A stretch of DNA of 64,000 bases from Pseudomonas sp. AFG_SD02_1510_Pfu_092. Lineage in GTDB: Bacteria > Pseudomonadota > Gammaproteobacteria > Pseudomonadales > Pseudomonadaceae. Below are positions 45,743 through 54,222 of this stretch, piece after piece. The notes beneath the pieces are model-generated. The model was not told where the DNA came from, ran no database searches, and was given only the letters and a program-made list of their open reading frames with translations. The DNA lies in NCBI RefSeq assembly GCF_003331055.1, contig NZ_PUQD01000001.1:1-64000 (forward strand), read 5' to 3'. The translations under genes were made by a program, and so were the position numbers. Position 1 is the stretch's first letter. Each line of letters begins with the position of its first letter.

Positions 45743-46648
45743 CTAGAGGCCCTGCAGGTGCTCGTAGAGCAAGCGGCTCACCGGCGATAGCGCGCAAGCA
45801 TCCCGGATGACCAGCAACATGCTGCGCTTTGCCCATTCGTCTTCCAGCGCTGCAGACACCAAGCCCAACGGTTTGCCGATCAGCTCGAAGGCTTTGAGGG
45901 GCAGTACGCCAATCCCCAGGTCGGCCTGCACCATGCGGCACACCGCATCGAAGCCGGGGACGTGAATGCGCAGACGTAAAGGCTTGCCGCAGGCCCTGGC
46001 TGCGGCATGCGTGCGCAGGTTTATGAAGCTGTCGGCATGCAAGCCAACGTGATCGAAATCCAGGGTTTCGGCAAAGGATATCCGCCCCCTGTCAGCCAGG
46101 CTGTGCTCGGGCCGCATGACCACGACCAGATCGTCCTGACGATATTGCACAGCATGCAGGCCCTTGATTTCGGTATCGGCAGAGCAGATGCCGATGTCCG
46201 CGACCCCATCAAGAATTCCCTTCACCACCCCCGCGCTGGGGCGCTCTTCCAGGTTGATCTTGACCTGTTCGTGGCTGGCCATGAAGGCCTGGAGGTCCTC
46301 GGGGAGGAATTCGATGATGGCGGAGATATTGGCCAGCATGCGCACATAGCCGCGCACACCGTGCAGGTGTTCCCCGACATCGATGCTGATTTTTTCAATG
46401 TCGGCCAGGATCCGCTTGGCGTAGTAAAGCAACGTCTCACCCGCTGCGGTGAGCCCCATGCCTTTGGCGTTACGCTCGAACACCTCGATACCCAGCGCCT
46501 GCTCCATGTCGTTCATGCGCTTGCTCGCGGCGGACAGCGCAATCATTTCCCGCTCCGCGCCGCGCGTCAGCGTGCCCTCCTCGTGCACCGAGACGAAGAG
46601 CTGCAGGGTCATGAGGTCGATTCGACGAATGAGCTGCTTATGAAGCAT
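45743..46648 (-). CDS. LysR-family transcriptional regulator of the catabolic cluster
   Basis: 301 residues. The winged helix is GTLTRGAEREMIALSAASKRMNDME near residue 25, followed by a type 2 periplasmic-binding-like effector domain with EDLQAFMASHEQVKINLEERPS near 118. It is in the same orientation as the downstream genes, which is less common for LysR regulators, and 109 bases separate it from the CoA-transferase gene. It most likely activates the cluster in response to the substrate or its CoA ester. Confidence 0.9.
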   Translation of the reverse strand: MLHKQLIRRIDLMTLQLFVSVHEEGTLTRGAEREMIALSAASKRMNDMEQALGIEVFERNAKGMGLTAAGETLLYYAKRILADIEKISIDVGEHLHGVRGYVRMLANISAIIEFLPEDLQAFMASHEQVKINLEERPSAGVVKGILDGVADIGICSADTEIKGLHAVQYRQDDLVVVMRPEHSLADRGRISFAETLDFDHVGLHADSFINLRTHAAARACGKPLRLRIHVPGFDAVCRMVQADLGIGVLPLKAFELIGKPLGLVSAALEDEWAKRSMLLVIRDACALSPVSRLLYEHLQGL

Positions 46649-47362
46649 TAGACCGACCTCGCGCTTGTTGGAGGGGCTGAAGATACAGGCAACCGAACGG
46701 CTATCGAATGGGTTTCAGTGTGGGTAGCAGGGGAATGTTAGCGGACGCCGATCAGCGTTGAGATTTTGAGTCGGATACGAGCACGGCTGCTTTCCTGGGC
46801 AGGGAAGCAGCCGTGACATCGTTGCCAATGTAGACCTGGTTTATCGCTGGCCGATAACCGAAGTGTTGCTTATTAATAAACTCTGTCACAAAACCTCTGG
46901 AAATTCGCGGCCTAGCGGGGAGGTTGATCCTGTGGAAGCGAAATTAAAGGTTGTCACAAAGCATCGCTTTTCAAAAAATCTCGGGGGTTTTCGTTTAATA
47001 AAGGTTGTCACAACAATAACGGTTGTCACAGCAAAGGTTCAGCCGGAGAAAAATCGCAGGGGTACGCCTCGGAAAAAACCCGAAAAAATTATGATGGTAT
47101 CTTTTGTGCTTGGAACGGAGACAGTGGAGTTAGAGAATTGAACTGTGCCAGGACGGTTGCGCTAGAGAAAAACTCCCCGGGCGCGTCATTGACCAGCCAG
47201 TCGGTGGGTTGGGCGATGTCATGATGGTCCCGCCTGTGGCGGAGGCGCGTAAGCAACACGTTCTGTGAACGGGGTGTCCCGCACGGCCCGAAATACCGCA
47301 GCAGAAATGGAGCACTTTGTGATGAAAGCGAAGGCCTGATGGCTTCCGCATTTCCTCTCAGA
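46649..47362. other. 714-base gene-poor spacer with repeated TGTCACA motifs
   Basis: It lies between the lysR start and the end of arsJ. Left part: a hairpin of CACGGCTGCTT (46782-46792) and AAGCAGCCGTG (46805-46815) without T-run. Middle part: TGTCACA at 46884, 46952, 47006 and 47024, the last three within GGTTGTCACA. Right part: a plus-strand frame ending GDVMMVPPVAEARKQHVL near 47269 that could be a decayed gene end, which I cannot identify. Possible short reading frames (such as 46863-47141) have no family traits and are not called. Confidence 0.55.
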
Positions 47363-48604
47363 TCAGTGCGTCTGCTGTGCCATTTCAGTGTGCCTGGGCA
47401 GAGCAATCGAGATGAGTGCAGCGACCAATACGAAGACGCTGGAAACCCACAAGCAAGCCTCCAACCCATAGGCCTGAAACACCCAACCTGACAGCAGTGT
47501 GCCGACCAAACGACCGAGGGCGTTGGACATGTAGTAGAAGCCTACATCCAGGGAGACGCCATCTTCCTTGGCATAACTGACGATCAGGTAGCTGTGCAGC
47601 GATGAGTTCACGGCGAACAGCACACCGAACAGCATCAACCCACCGAGCAAGACTACCTTTGCCGACCAGCCTGCCGACAGGCCCACGGCAATGAGCGCAG
47701 GCAGTCCGGCCAGAGCGATTGCCCAGATGAAGGCTGCTCGGCCATCGGGTACATGACCACGCCTCTTGCCGGTGATATGGGGGGCAAACGACTGGACGAT
47801 GCCATAGCCGATTACCCAGACGGCCAAGAAACCGCCGACCAGCCAGAAGTCCCAGCCAAACGCAGAGCTCAGGTACACCGGTAGTGCCACGACGAACCAG
47901 ATATCCCGCGCACCGAACAAAACCAGCCGTGCGGCCGAGAGGATGTTGATGGCCCGGCTCTTGGACAGCATGTCGCGGAACTTCGGTTTGGCCTTGGCCT
48001 TGCCCAAGTCCTTTTTCAGCAGCATCAGACTACCGATCCAGATCAGGGCCAGCACCGCCGCCATGGCCAGCACCGCCTGGGTGAAACCGAGCAACGCGAG
48101 CAATGCTCCCCCGAGGAAAAAACCCACGCCTTTGAGAGCGTTCTTCGAGCCCGTCAGGATGGCCACCCATTTGTAGAGGATGCCTTGCTGGCTGTCCGGC
48201 ACCAGGAGCTTGATGGAGCTCTTGGCGCTCATTTTGTTCAGGTCCTTGGCGATGCCGGAGAGCGCCTGGGCCGCCATCACCCACGGCACCGTCAGCGAGG
48301 CTGCTGGTACCGTGAGCATCAGCAGGGCGAAGACCTGCATGCCAAGGCCGATGTTCATGGTGCGGTTGAGCCCCAGGCGGGCGCCGAGGTAGCCGCCCAC
48401 GAGGTTAGTGATCACGCCGAACACTTCGTAGAACAGGAACAGCGCCGCGATCTGCAGCGGCGTGTAGCCCAGCGAATGGAAGTGCAGTACCACCAGCATG
48501 CGCAAAGCGCCGTCGGTAAGGGTGAAGGCCCAGTAATTGCCGGTAACCAGCAGGTACTGACGCACTTCCGCAGACAGGGCTGACAACGCCTTCATGATCG
48601 CCAT
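47363..48604 (-). CDS. arsJ: ArsJ, organoarsenical (1-arseno-3-phosphoglycerate) efflux MFS permease
   Basis: A 413-residue MFS protein with about 12 membrane segments. YLLVTGNYWAFTLTDGALRMLV near residue 17 and DVGFYYMSNALGRLVGTLLSGW near 356 fit the ArsJ family. It directly follows a GAPDH gene on the same strand with no gap, the signature pairing: GAPDH makes 1-arseno-3-phosphoglycerate from arsenate and ArsJ exports it. Last gene of the eight-gene operon. Confidence 0.92.
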   Translation of the reverse strand: MAIMKALSALSAEVRQYLLVTGNYWAFTLTDGALRMLVVLHFHSLGYTPLQIAALFLFYEVFGVITNLVGGYLGARLGLNRTMNIGLGMQVFALLMLTVPAASLTVPWVMAAQALSGIAKDLNKMSAKSSIKLLVPDSQQGILYKWVAILTGSKNALKGVGFFLGGALLALLGFTQAVLAMAAVLALIWIGSLMLLKKDLGKAKAKPKFRDMLSKSRAINILSAARLVLFGARDIWFVVALPVYLSSAFGWDFWLVGGFLAVWVIGYGIVQSFAPHITGKRRGHVPDGRAAFIWAIALAGLPALIAVGLSAGWSAKVVLLGGLMLFGVLFAVNSSLHSYLIVSYAKEDGVSLDVGFYYMSNALGRLVGTLLSGWVFQAYGLEACLWVSSVFVLVAALISIALPRHTEMAQQTH

Positions 48605-49609
48605 TTACTCCGCTGCGCCGACCAGGCGTGCTAGTTCAACCGCACGGTTGGCGTAGCCCCACTCGTTGTCGTACCAGGCGTAGATCTTCACTTGGGTACC
48701 GTTGACTACGAGGGTGGACAGCGCATCGATGATCGAGGACCGCGGATCGGTGCGGTAGTCGATGGACACCAAGGGGCGTTCTTCGTAGCCCAGGATGTCC
48801 TTCAGCGGTCCTTCGGTTGCGGCTTTCAGCAGCGCGTTGACCTCTTCAGCCGTTGTCTCACGTTCCACTTCGAACACGCAGTCGGTCAGCGAGGCGTTGG
48901 CCAGTGGTACACGTACGGCGTGACCATTCAGCTTGCCGCGTAGCTCGGGGAAGATCTCGGCGATTGCGGTGGCAGATCCCGTGGTGGTCGGGATCAGGCT
49001 CATGCCCGAGGCTCGGGCGCGACGCAGGTCCTTGTGCGGTGTATCCAGAATGCTCTGGGTATTGGTGAGGTCGTGAATGGTGGTGATCGAGCCGTGGCGT
49101 ATGCCCAGGTTCTCGTGAATCACCTTGACCACCGGGGCCAGGCAGTTAGTGGTGCAGGAAGCGGCGGTGACGATACGATGCTGCGCCGGGTCGAATAGGT
49201 GCTGGTTGACGCCCATCACCACGTTCAGTGCGCCTTTCTCCTTCACTGGAGCGCAGACGACCACACGTTTGACGCCTTGATCCAGGTAGGCCTGGAGTAC
49301 GGCTACCGACTTCATCTTGCCGCTGGCCTCGATGACCAAGTCACAGCCCGACCAGTCGGTGTCCGCGATGGTCTTGTTGGCGGTGACCTTGATGCGCTTG
49401 CCCTCGATCACTACCGCGTCGCCCTCTGCGCGGGCTTCACGGTGCCAGCGTCCGTGGATCGAATCGAAGTTGATCAGATGGGCATGGGTCTCGGCGTCAC
49501 CGGCCGGGTCATTGATCTGCACAAACTCGAATTCCGGCCAGTCCCAGGAGGCGCGAAGCGCCAAGCGACCAATACGGCCAAACCCATTGATACCTACTTT
49601 GATAGCCAT
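48605..49609 (-). CDS. ArsJ-associated glyceraldehyde-3-phosphate dehydrogenase
   Basis: A 334-residue GAPDH with the NAD loop [16 protein letters not shown] at residue 5 and the catalytic cysteine C152 in [11 protein letters not shown]. Using arsenate in place of phosphate it yields the unstable 1-arseno-3-phosphoglycerate for ArsJ. Its location in the ars operon, immediately before arsJ, sets it apart from the glycolytic GAPDH. Confidence 0.95.
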   Translation of the reverse strand: MAIKVGINGFGRIGRLALRASWDWPEFEFVQINDPAGDAETHAHLINFDSIHGRWHREARAEGDAVVIEGKRIKVTANKTIADTDWSGCDLVIEASGKMKSVAVLQAYLDQGVKRVVVCAPVKEKGALNVVMGVNQHLFDPAQHRIVTAASCTTNCLAPVVKVIHENLGIRHGSITTIHDLTNTQSILDTPHKDLRRARASGMSLIPTTTGSATAIAEIFPELRGKLNGHAVRVPLANASLTDCVFEVERETTAEEVNALLKAATEGPLKDILGYEERPLVSIDYRTDPRSSIIDALSTLVVNGTQVKIYAWYDNEWGYANRAVELARLVGAAE

Positions 49610-49641
49610 GTTCTTTTTCTCGAATCGCGATTAGCGAAAGG

Positions 49642-50151
49642 TCAGAGGGTGTCGCTGAACTGGTTGATATACCCAACGTGCGCAGGGTTCTGGATCGCAC
49701 GTGGACGCAGGGCCTGGACCTGGGAAACAGCTTCCTGCACAGGGATGCCGCACTCGATCATCAGGCGGGCGGCAAACAGGCCGGTGCGGCCAGAGCCGCC
49801 CTTGCAGTGAATGGCGATCGTCTTACCGGTCATCACCAGCTCTTTCAGGCGTTCCCGGTGAGCCTTCCAGGCGGCCGCAAACGGCTCACCGGGCGCTTCG
49901 TCATCCTCGACCGGCAGGTGGAACCATTCGAGGCCCAGCAGTTGGCACTCCTCGGGAAGCAGATCGATCTCGTTCTGCAGCAGTTCTTCACTCGGCATCA
50001 GGGTTACCAGCGCGCTTGCGCCGGCATCGTGCAACGTTGCCAGAGCCTGAGATACCGATGTCTCCTTGGTACCTGGGCACGGAGTGAAGATCAGCTGGCC
50101 GACCAGTTCGGAATTAGCCAACACTGAATACGGGTGCAATTGCATGCTCAC
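49642..50151 (-). CDS. Tyrosine/dual-specificity phosphatase-like protein of the ars operon
   Basis: 169 residues. The CX5R active site is HCKGGSGRTG, with C116 and R122. Upstream stretches (VTLMPSEEL, GLEWFHLPVEDDEAPGEP) resemble CDKN3/KAP-type phosphatases, with the general-acid aspartate plausible in VEDDEAP. Genes like this recur in Pseudomonas ars operons, but I know of no defined role; a phosphate- or arsenate-ester hydrolase is one option. Between arsH (6 bases) and the GAPDH gene (32 bases). Confidence 0.85.
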   Translation of the reverse strand: MSMQLHPYSVLANSELVGQLIFTPCPGTKETSVSQALATLHDAGASALVTLMPSEELLQNEIDLLPEECQLLGLEWFHLPVEDDEAPGEPFAAAWKAHRERLKELVMTGKTIAIHCKGGSGRTGLFAARLMIECGIPVQEAVSQVQALRPRAIQNPAHVGYINQFSDTL

Positions 50152-50157
50152 AAAGCC

Positions 50158-50874
50158 TCAAATGGATCGTTGATTGACACGCTTGGATAGTTCTTCAGCC
50201 GACTCTTTACGTTCGGAGTAGCGATCGACCAGGTAGTCGGAGCGATCACGAAGCAGCAGGGTGAACTTCACCAGCTCCTCCATTACGTCGACAACACGGT
50301 CGTAGTACGAAGAGGGTTTCATGCGACCCGCCTCGTCGAATTCCAGATAGGCCTTCGGCACGGACGACTGGTTAGGGATGGTGAACATGCGCATCCAGCG
50401 GCCGAGGACGCGCAGCTGGTTGACCACGTTGAAAGACTGCGAGCCGCCGCAGACCTGCATCACCGCGAGGGTTTTGCCTTGAGTGGGGCGCACGGCGCCC
50501 ATGCTCAGTGGAATCCAGTCGATCTGCGACTTGAACACGCCAGTCATCGCGCCGTGGCGCTCTGGCGAGCACCAGACCATGCCTTCCGACCACAGCACCA
50601 GGTCGCGCAGCTCCTTGACTATGGGGTGGTCATCGGGCACGTCATCCGCCAGTGGCAGCCCGGTCGGATTGAAGATCCGCGTCTCGGCACCGAAGTGCTC
50701 CAGCAGGCGTGCCGCTTCTTCCGTCAGCAGGCGGCTGAACGAGCGTTCGCGGGTCGATCCGTACAGCAGCAGGATGCGAGGGTTATGGGTGGACTTTTGC
50801 TCGACTGCCAGTTTGTCTGCTGTCGGCAGGTCGACCAGATCGTTGTCGATATTCGGGATATGGTGTTCGGTCAT
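50158..50874 (-). CDS. arsH: ArsH, NADPH-dependent FMN reductase/organoarsenical oxidase
   Basis: A 238-residue flavodoxin-fold protein. The FMN loop is [13 protein letters not shown] near residue 39, followed by [23 protein letters not shown] near 98. ArsH oxidises trivalent methyl and aryl arsenicals in other Pseudomonas. It lies three bases after acr3 on the same strand, well inside the operon. The sequence is full length. Confidence 0.96.
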   Translation of the reverse strand: MTEHHIPNIDNDLVDLPTADKLAVEQKSTHNPRILLLYGSTRERSFSRLLTEEAARLLEHFGAETRIFNPTGLPLADDVPDDHPIVKELRDLVLWSEGMVWCSPERHGAMTGVFKSQIDWIPLSMGAVRPTQGKTLAVMQVCGGSQSFNVVNQLRVLGRWMRMFTIPNQSSVPKAYLEFDEAGRMKPSSYYDRVVDVMEELVKFTLLLRDRSDYLVDRYSERKESAEELSKRVNQRSI

Positions 50875-50877
50875 GAT

Positions 50878-51939
50878 TTACTCCTGAGTCAAGGCGCCAG
50901 ATGGCTGATCGAACCAGCGGCGCTTGAGCCACAAGGCCACGCCCACCAGGGAGATCAGTACCGGCACTTCCACCAAGGGCCCGATGACGGTGGCAAACGC
51001 GACCGGCGAGGCAAGGCCGAAGGTGGCGATGGCCACGGCAATGGCCAGTTCGAAATTGTTGCTCGCTGCAGTGAACGCCAGCGCCGTGGTACGTGGGTAG
51101 TCAGCTTCCAACAGCTTGCCCATCCAGAAGCTGATGAAGAACATCACCACGAAGTAGATGGTCAGCGGGATAGCGATGCGCAGCACATCCAGCGGCAGTT
51201 GCAGCACCATGTCGCCTTTCAGGCTGAACATGGCGACGATGGTCAGCAGCAACGCCACAAGGGTCAGCGGGCTGATCTTCGGGATGAATCGCTCCTGGTA
51301 CCAGGTCTCGCCCTTGCTGCTGATCAGGATCTTGCGGGTCAGGAAACCAGCCAGGAACGGGATGCCCAGGTAGATCAGCACCGATTGGGCGATATCGAGG
51401 AAGCTGGTCTCAATGACGCTACCTTCAAGGCCAAACAGCGGCGGCAACAGCCCCAGGAAGATCCAGGCGTACACGCTAAAGAACAGGATCTGGAAAATGC
51501 TGTTGAAGGCGACCAGACCCGCCACGTACTGGTTGTTGCCACCGGCGATCTGGTTCCACACCAGCACCATGGCGATGCAGCGTGCCAAGCCGATGAGGAT
51601 CAGGCCGGTCATGTACTCAGGCTTGTCGGAAAGGAAGACAACGGCCAGCCCGAACATCAGGACCGGGCCGATCACCCAGTTCTGGATCAGCGACAGGGCA
51701 AGGATGCGCTTGTCCTTGAATACCTGTGGCAACTCCTCGTATTTCACCTTCGCCAGAGGTGGGTACATCATTACGATGAGGCCAATGGCGATGGGGATGT
51801 TTGTCGAGCCTACCGACAGGCTATTCAGCCACGCAGGCAATCCCTGGAACAGGCTGCCCAGACCAATGCCCAGGCCCATGGCCAGAAAGATCCACACCGT
51901 CAGGTAGCGGTCTAGAAAGGAAAGTCGGCTTTTGCTCAT
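50878..51939 (-). CDS. acr3: Arsenite efflux permease, ACR3 family
   Basis: 353 residues with 10 membrane segments. The essential cysteine is C121 in [35 protein letters not shown] near residue 285 is the second signature. It pumps As(OH)3 made by the arsenate reductases. In annotation it is often named arsB, but the fold is ACR3. Eighteen bases after arsC1 on the same strand. Confidence 0.95.
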   Translation of the reverse strand: MSKSRLSFLDRYLTVWIFLAMGLGIGLGSLFQGLPAWLNSLSVGSTNIPIAIGLIVMMYPPLAKVKYEELPQVFKDKRILALSLIQNWVIGPVLMFGLAVVFLSDKPEYMTGLILIGLARCIAMVLVWNQIAGGNNQYVAGLVAFNSIFQILFFSVYAWIFLGLLPPLFGLEGSVIETSFLDIAQSVLIYLGIPFLAGFLTRKILISSKGETWYQERFIPKISPLTLVALLLTIVAMFSLKGDMVLQLPLDVLRIAIPLTIYFVVMFFISFWMGKLLEADYPRTTALAFTAASNNFELAIAVAIATFGLASPVAFATVIGPLVEVPVLISLVGVALWLKRRWFDQPSGALTQE

Positions 51940-51957
51940 GGTGGATCTCCCTAAACG

Positions 51958-52428
51958 TCAGAGCGTTCCGATACGGGCCAGCTCGGCCTTAAGCTGGGCG
52001 GCATCCAATTGTTCGAAAGGCAGCGCGAGGAATGCATTGAGGCGTCGTTTGATCTGCTCAAGCGTGACGTCGAACGCTGCGTCCAGTTCGGCGGTGTTGC
52101 CCTGCTGGTCAGAAGGGTCAGAAAGCCCCCAGTGGGCTTTCACTGCTGGTCCGAAGAACACGGGGCAGGCTTCGCCAGCGGCCTTGTCGCAGACGGTGAT
52201 GACAAAGTCCGGTGCCAGCTCGGCATGCGCGTCACTTGACTTGCTGCTGAGGCCCTCGGTGGAGATACCAGCACGCTGCAGCGCGGTGATGGACAGCGGG
52301 TGCACATCACCCTTTGGCTGGCTGCCGGCGCTGTAGGCCTTCATGCCGGCCGGGGCCAGATGATTGAAAACAGCCTCGGAGAGGATGCTGCGGCAGCTAT
52401 TGGCGGTGCAGAGGAACAGAACTTTCAT
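51958..52428 (-). CDS. arsC: Arsenate reductase, low-molecular-weight phosphatase type
   Basis: 156 residues. P-loop CTANSCRS with C7 and C12, and the redox cysteines C80 and C88 in VCDKAAGEACPVF, are all present, so a thioredoxin- or glutaredoxin-linked mechanism is possible. The 20-residue C-terminal extension (FEQLDAAQLKAELARIGTL) is usual for Pseudomonas ArsC. It sits between arsR1 and acr3, and the ATG at 52428 follows GAGAAAAACCG. Confidence 0.93.
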   Translation of the reverse strand: MKVLFLCTANSCRSILSEAVFNHLAPAGMKAYSAGSQPKGDVHPLSITALQRAGISTEGLSSKSSDAHAELAPDFVITVCDKAAGEACPVFFGPAVKAHWGLSDPSDQQGNTAELDAAFDVTLEQIKRRLNAFLALPFEQLDAAQLKAELARIGTL

Positions 52429-52447
52429 CGGTTTTTCTCGGCAATGA

Positions 52448-52804
52448 TCAGCAGCAGGAGGCGACGCGTTGAGGGCGGTCACCCATTGTGTCCAGTCGTT
52501 TAGTGCTAGCACTCAGCCATTCGCGGTTGGCCTCCAGCGTCGTCGCCAGGACCTCACGTACCCAGCCGGGAAGCGATGGATGCAGGCGGTAATAAACCCA
52601 CTGGCCCTGACGCCGGTCTTCCAGCAGGTCACACGTGCGCAGTTGCGCCAGGTGGCGGGAAACCTTGGGCTGGCTTTCTTCCAGCGCGCAGGTCAGTTCA
52701 CAGACGCAGAGTTCTTCCTCGCGAGAGATCAGCAGCATCATCCGAATGCGGTTCTCGTCGGCGAGGCATTTGAAAACCTTGGTAGGTGTCAGCGAGTCAG
52801 TCAT
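52448..52804 (-). CDS. arsR: ArsR-type arsenic-responsive repressor (with CVC site)
   Basis: 118 residues. ELCVCEL in the recognition region holds C33 and C35 that, with C39, give the classical As(III) site in the alpha-3 helix. The helix-turn-helix is CALEESQPKVSRHLAQLRTC near residue 39, and a VYYRL wing follows. Placed inside the operon after arsC2, so it probably represses the operon from the upstream promoter. Confidence 0.93.
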   Translation of the reverse strand: MTDSLTPTKVFKCLADENRIRMMLLISREEELCVCELTCALEESQPKVSRHLAQLRTCDLLEDRRQGQWVYYRLHPSLPGWVREVLATTLEANREWLSASTKRLDTMGDRPQRVASCC

Positions 52805-52812
52805 AGCAATTC

Positions 52813-53226
52813 TCAGTGTTTAGTTTTCACGAGGACGAACATTTTGATGCGCTCATGAATCTCATGAAGCGTGCGTCGGAAGGCATCGTGTTGGTCACTG
52901 GTAACAGGGTCTTCGAAGTTCCACGCCAGAACCTCGCCGAGGGCAGGCAAAGTAAGGCACTCATGGGCTGCCTTGTCGCAGAGCGTAATCAAGTAGTCGA
53001 ACCGTTCCCCTGCAAACTCGTCGATGGACTTGCTGCGTAGAGCCTTGGTATCGATATCGAGATATTCGAGGGCGTCATAGGTGCGCGGATCGACTTGGCC
53101 AGGCTGGGTACCTGCGCTAAAAACTTCGAAATGCACAGGGTCTGTGTGCCGGAGCAAAGCTTCGGCGAGCTGGGAGCGAGCGGCGTTTGCGGTGCAAACA
53201 AACAGAACGCGGGTCTTGCCAGTCAT
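52813..53226 (-). CDS. Second arsenate reductase (LMW phosphatase type), first gene of the ars operon
   Basis: 137 residues. The P-loop CTANAARSQ with C11 and the pair C83/C90 in TLCDKAAHECLTL are the thioredoxin-type arsenate reductase residues. It differs clearly from the other ArsC in the operon (P-loop CTANAARS against CTANSCRS). The start at 53226 (MTGKTRV) was chosen, as an upstream frame has no family character. The upstream gap holds a tandem 16-bp repeat. Confidence 0.9.
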   Translation of the reverse strand: MTGKTRVLFVCTANAARSQLAEALLRHTDPVHFEVFSAGTQPGQVDPRTYDALEYLDIDTKALRSKSIDEFAGERFDYLITLCDKAAHECLTLPALGEVLAWNFEDPVTSDQHDAFRRTLHEIHERIKMFVLVKTKH

Positions 53227-53244
53227 CACTTGGTACCCTGAGTG

Positions 53245-53276
53245 TATATGGTTTTTCGAATATACGCTTTTTCGAA
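53245..53276. promoter_or_regulatory. Tandem 16-bp repeat upstream of the ars operon, candidate operator
   Basis: TATATGGTTTTTCGAA (53245-53260) and TATACGCTTTTTCGAA (53261-53276) are adjacent direct copies with two base differences; each ends in the palindrome TTCGAA. Position is 20-50 bases before the first gene of the operon (minus strand). Confidence 0.65.
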
Positions 53277-53310
53277 TGTGTCGCAACCCCTCGATGATGG
53301 GTGGCTTTAC

Positions 53311-53330
53311 ATGTGCGCGTTCATGCACAT
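53311..53330. promoter_or_regulatory. ArsR-type operator before arsR2
   Basis: ATGTGC-N8-GCACAT, inverted repeat 11 bases before the arsR2 start. On the minus strand it shares GCATGANNGCGCAYATRT with the site at 53703-53722, which makes both candidates for arsR2 binding. Confidence 0.7.
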
Positions 53331-53341
53331 ATATTGGCTGC

Positions 53342-53680
53342 ATGACGACCAACCAAAATCTCCGTGCTCAAGCCATCGAAGCCGCCATCGAGTCGCTAGA
53401 CGAGACCTTCTTCAAAGCGCTTTGCGAGCCTTCCAGAGTCGCGGTTTTCAAGCGCGTACTTTTGCTCGGCCGGGCGGATGTCGGCGAAATCGCCAAAGAG
53501 CTGCCACAGGAGCGCTCGGTGATCTCCAGGCACCTGCAGGTATTGCATGACGCCAAGATCGTGAAGGCCACCAAGGTGGGTCGGCAGGTGTTCTATGAAG
53601 TAAATGGTGGGTCGATCGTCGAGCGACTGGAGGGCCTGCTCCAGCGAACCAAAGGTCTAGTATCGATCTGCTGTCCGTAG
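53342..53680 (+). CDS. Second ArsR-family repressor, lacking the CVC motif
   Basis: 112 residues. Winged helix GEIAKELPQERSVISRHLQVLHD near residue 48, and VFYEVN wing. The classical CVC site is missing; cysteines are C28 (ALCEPSR) and the C-terminal pair C110/C111. It therefore probably senses metalloid through a different cysteine set. Divergent from the main operon and upstream of a broken monooxygenase gene, whose start carries the same kind of operator. Confidence 0.88.
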   Translation: MTTNQNLRAQAIEAAIESLDETFFKALCEPSRVAVFKRVLLLGRADVGEIAKELPQERSVISRHLQVLHDAKIVKATKVGRQVFYEVNGGSIVERLEGLLQRTKGLVSICCP

Positions 53681-53702
53681 TCCGGCCTTTTTTTGCCTTT
53701 AG

Positions 53703-53722
53703 ATATGCATGAGTGCGCATAT
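53703..53722. promoter_or_regulatory. ArsR-type operator before the arsO-like fragment
   Basis: ATATGC-N8-GCATAT, with the same spacing as the site at 53311-53330. It abuts the ATG at 53723, leaving no room for a ribosome-binding site. Confidence 0.7.
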
Positions 53723-54187
53723 ATGAATGAGTTGGATCGCGTTCTGGATGTGGTCGTTATCGGTGGTGGGCAAGCAGGTTTGGCGACTGGCTGGCATTTA
53801 CAGCAGCACGGCTTGGATTACCTCATCTTGGATGAGCAGACATCCCCGGGCGGTAACTGGCGTAACTACTACGAAAGCTTGCAGTTGTTCTCACCATCGG
53901 AGTACTCAGCGCTGCCGGGGCGAGCGTTTCTTGGCGATCCCAAGGACTACCCGGTGCGAAATGAAGTGGTGCAGTACCTGGAGGCATACGCCGCCGAGTT
54001 TCAGCTCCCTTTTCAGGGCGGTACCCGAGTGGTGGCGGTCGTACAGAAGGGCAAGGCATTTGAGGTTCGCACCGCCAACGGAGCGAATTTCACTACGCGT
54101 GCTGTGGTAGTGGCATCAGGTGGCTTCAGCCGTCCTTTCATGCCTGACATTCCTGGGCTAGAGAGCTTTTCAGGACACTGTCTGCAG
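53723..54187 (+). pseudogene. ArsO-like flavin monooxygenase, truncated
   Basis: About 155 codons of an FAD-dependent monooxygenase: VVVIGGGQAGLATGWHL (FAD loop), TSPGGNWRNYYESLQLFSPS and VVVASGGFSRPFMPDIPGLE. Similarity stops near 54185, where unrelated sequence begins; the frame then runs on to 54265 through a terminator and the antisense of a small gene. Intact ArsO-type enzymes are about twice as long, and the NADPH-binding half is missing. Divergent partner of the ars operon, so it was once part of it. Confidence 0.85.
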
Positions 54188-54191
54188 ATAA

Positions 54192-54217
54192 AAAAGCAGC
54201 TCCGAAAAGCTGCTTTT
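54192..54217 (-). terminator. Rho-independent terminator of the 42-residue gene
   Basis: AAAAGCAGCT and AGCTGCTTTT form a stem around CCGAAA; on the minus strand it is followed by TTTAT. It lies six bases after the stop of the small gene and at the very junction with the ArsO-like fragment. Confidence 0.85.
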
Positions 54218-54222
54218 CTGCC

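Noticed and set aside
46863..47141. Possible 92-residue basic protein on the plus strand
   Set aside because: The frame is made largely of the TGTCACA repeats (VVTKH, VVTTITVVTAK); no ribosome-binding site, no family.
47089..47469. Possible 126-residue protein on the minus strand after arsJ
   Set aside because: It overlaps the arsJ 3' end in another frame and shows no family sequence.
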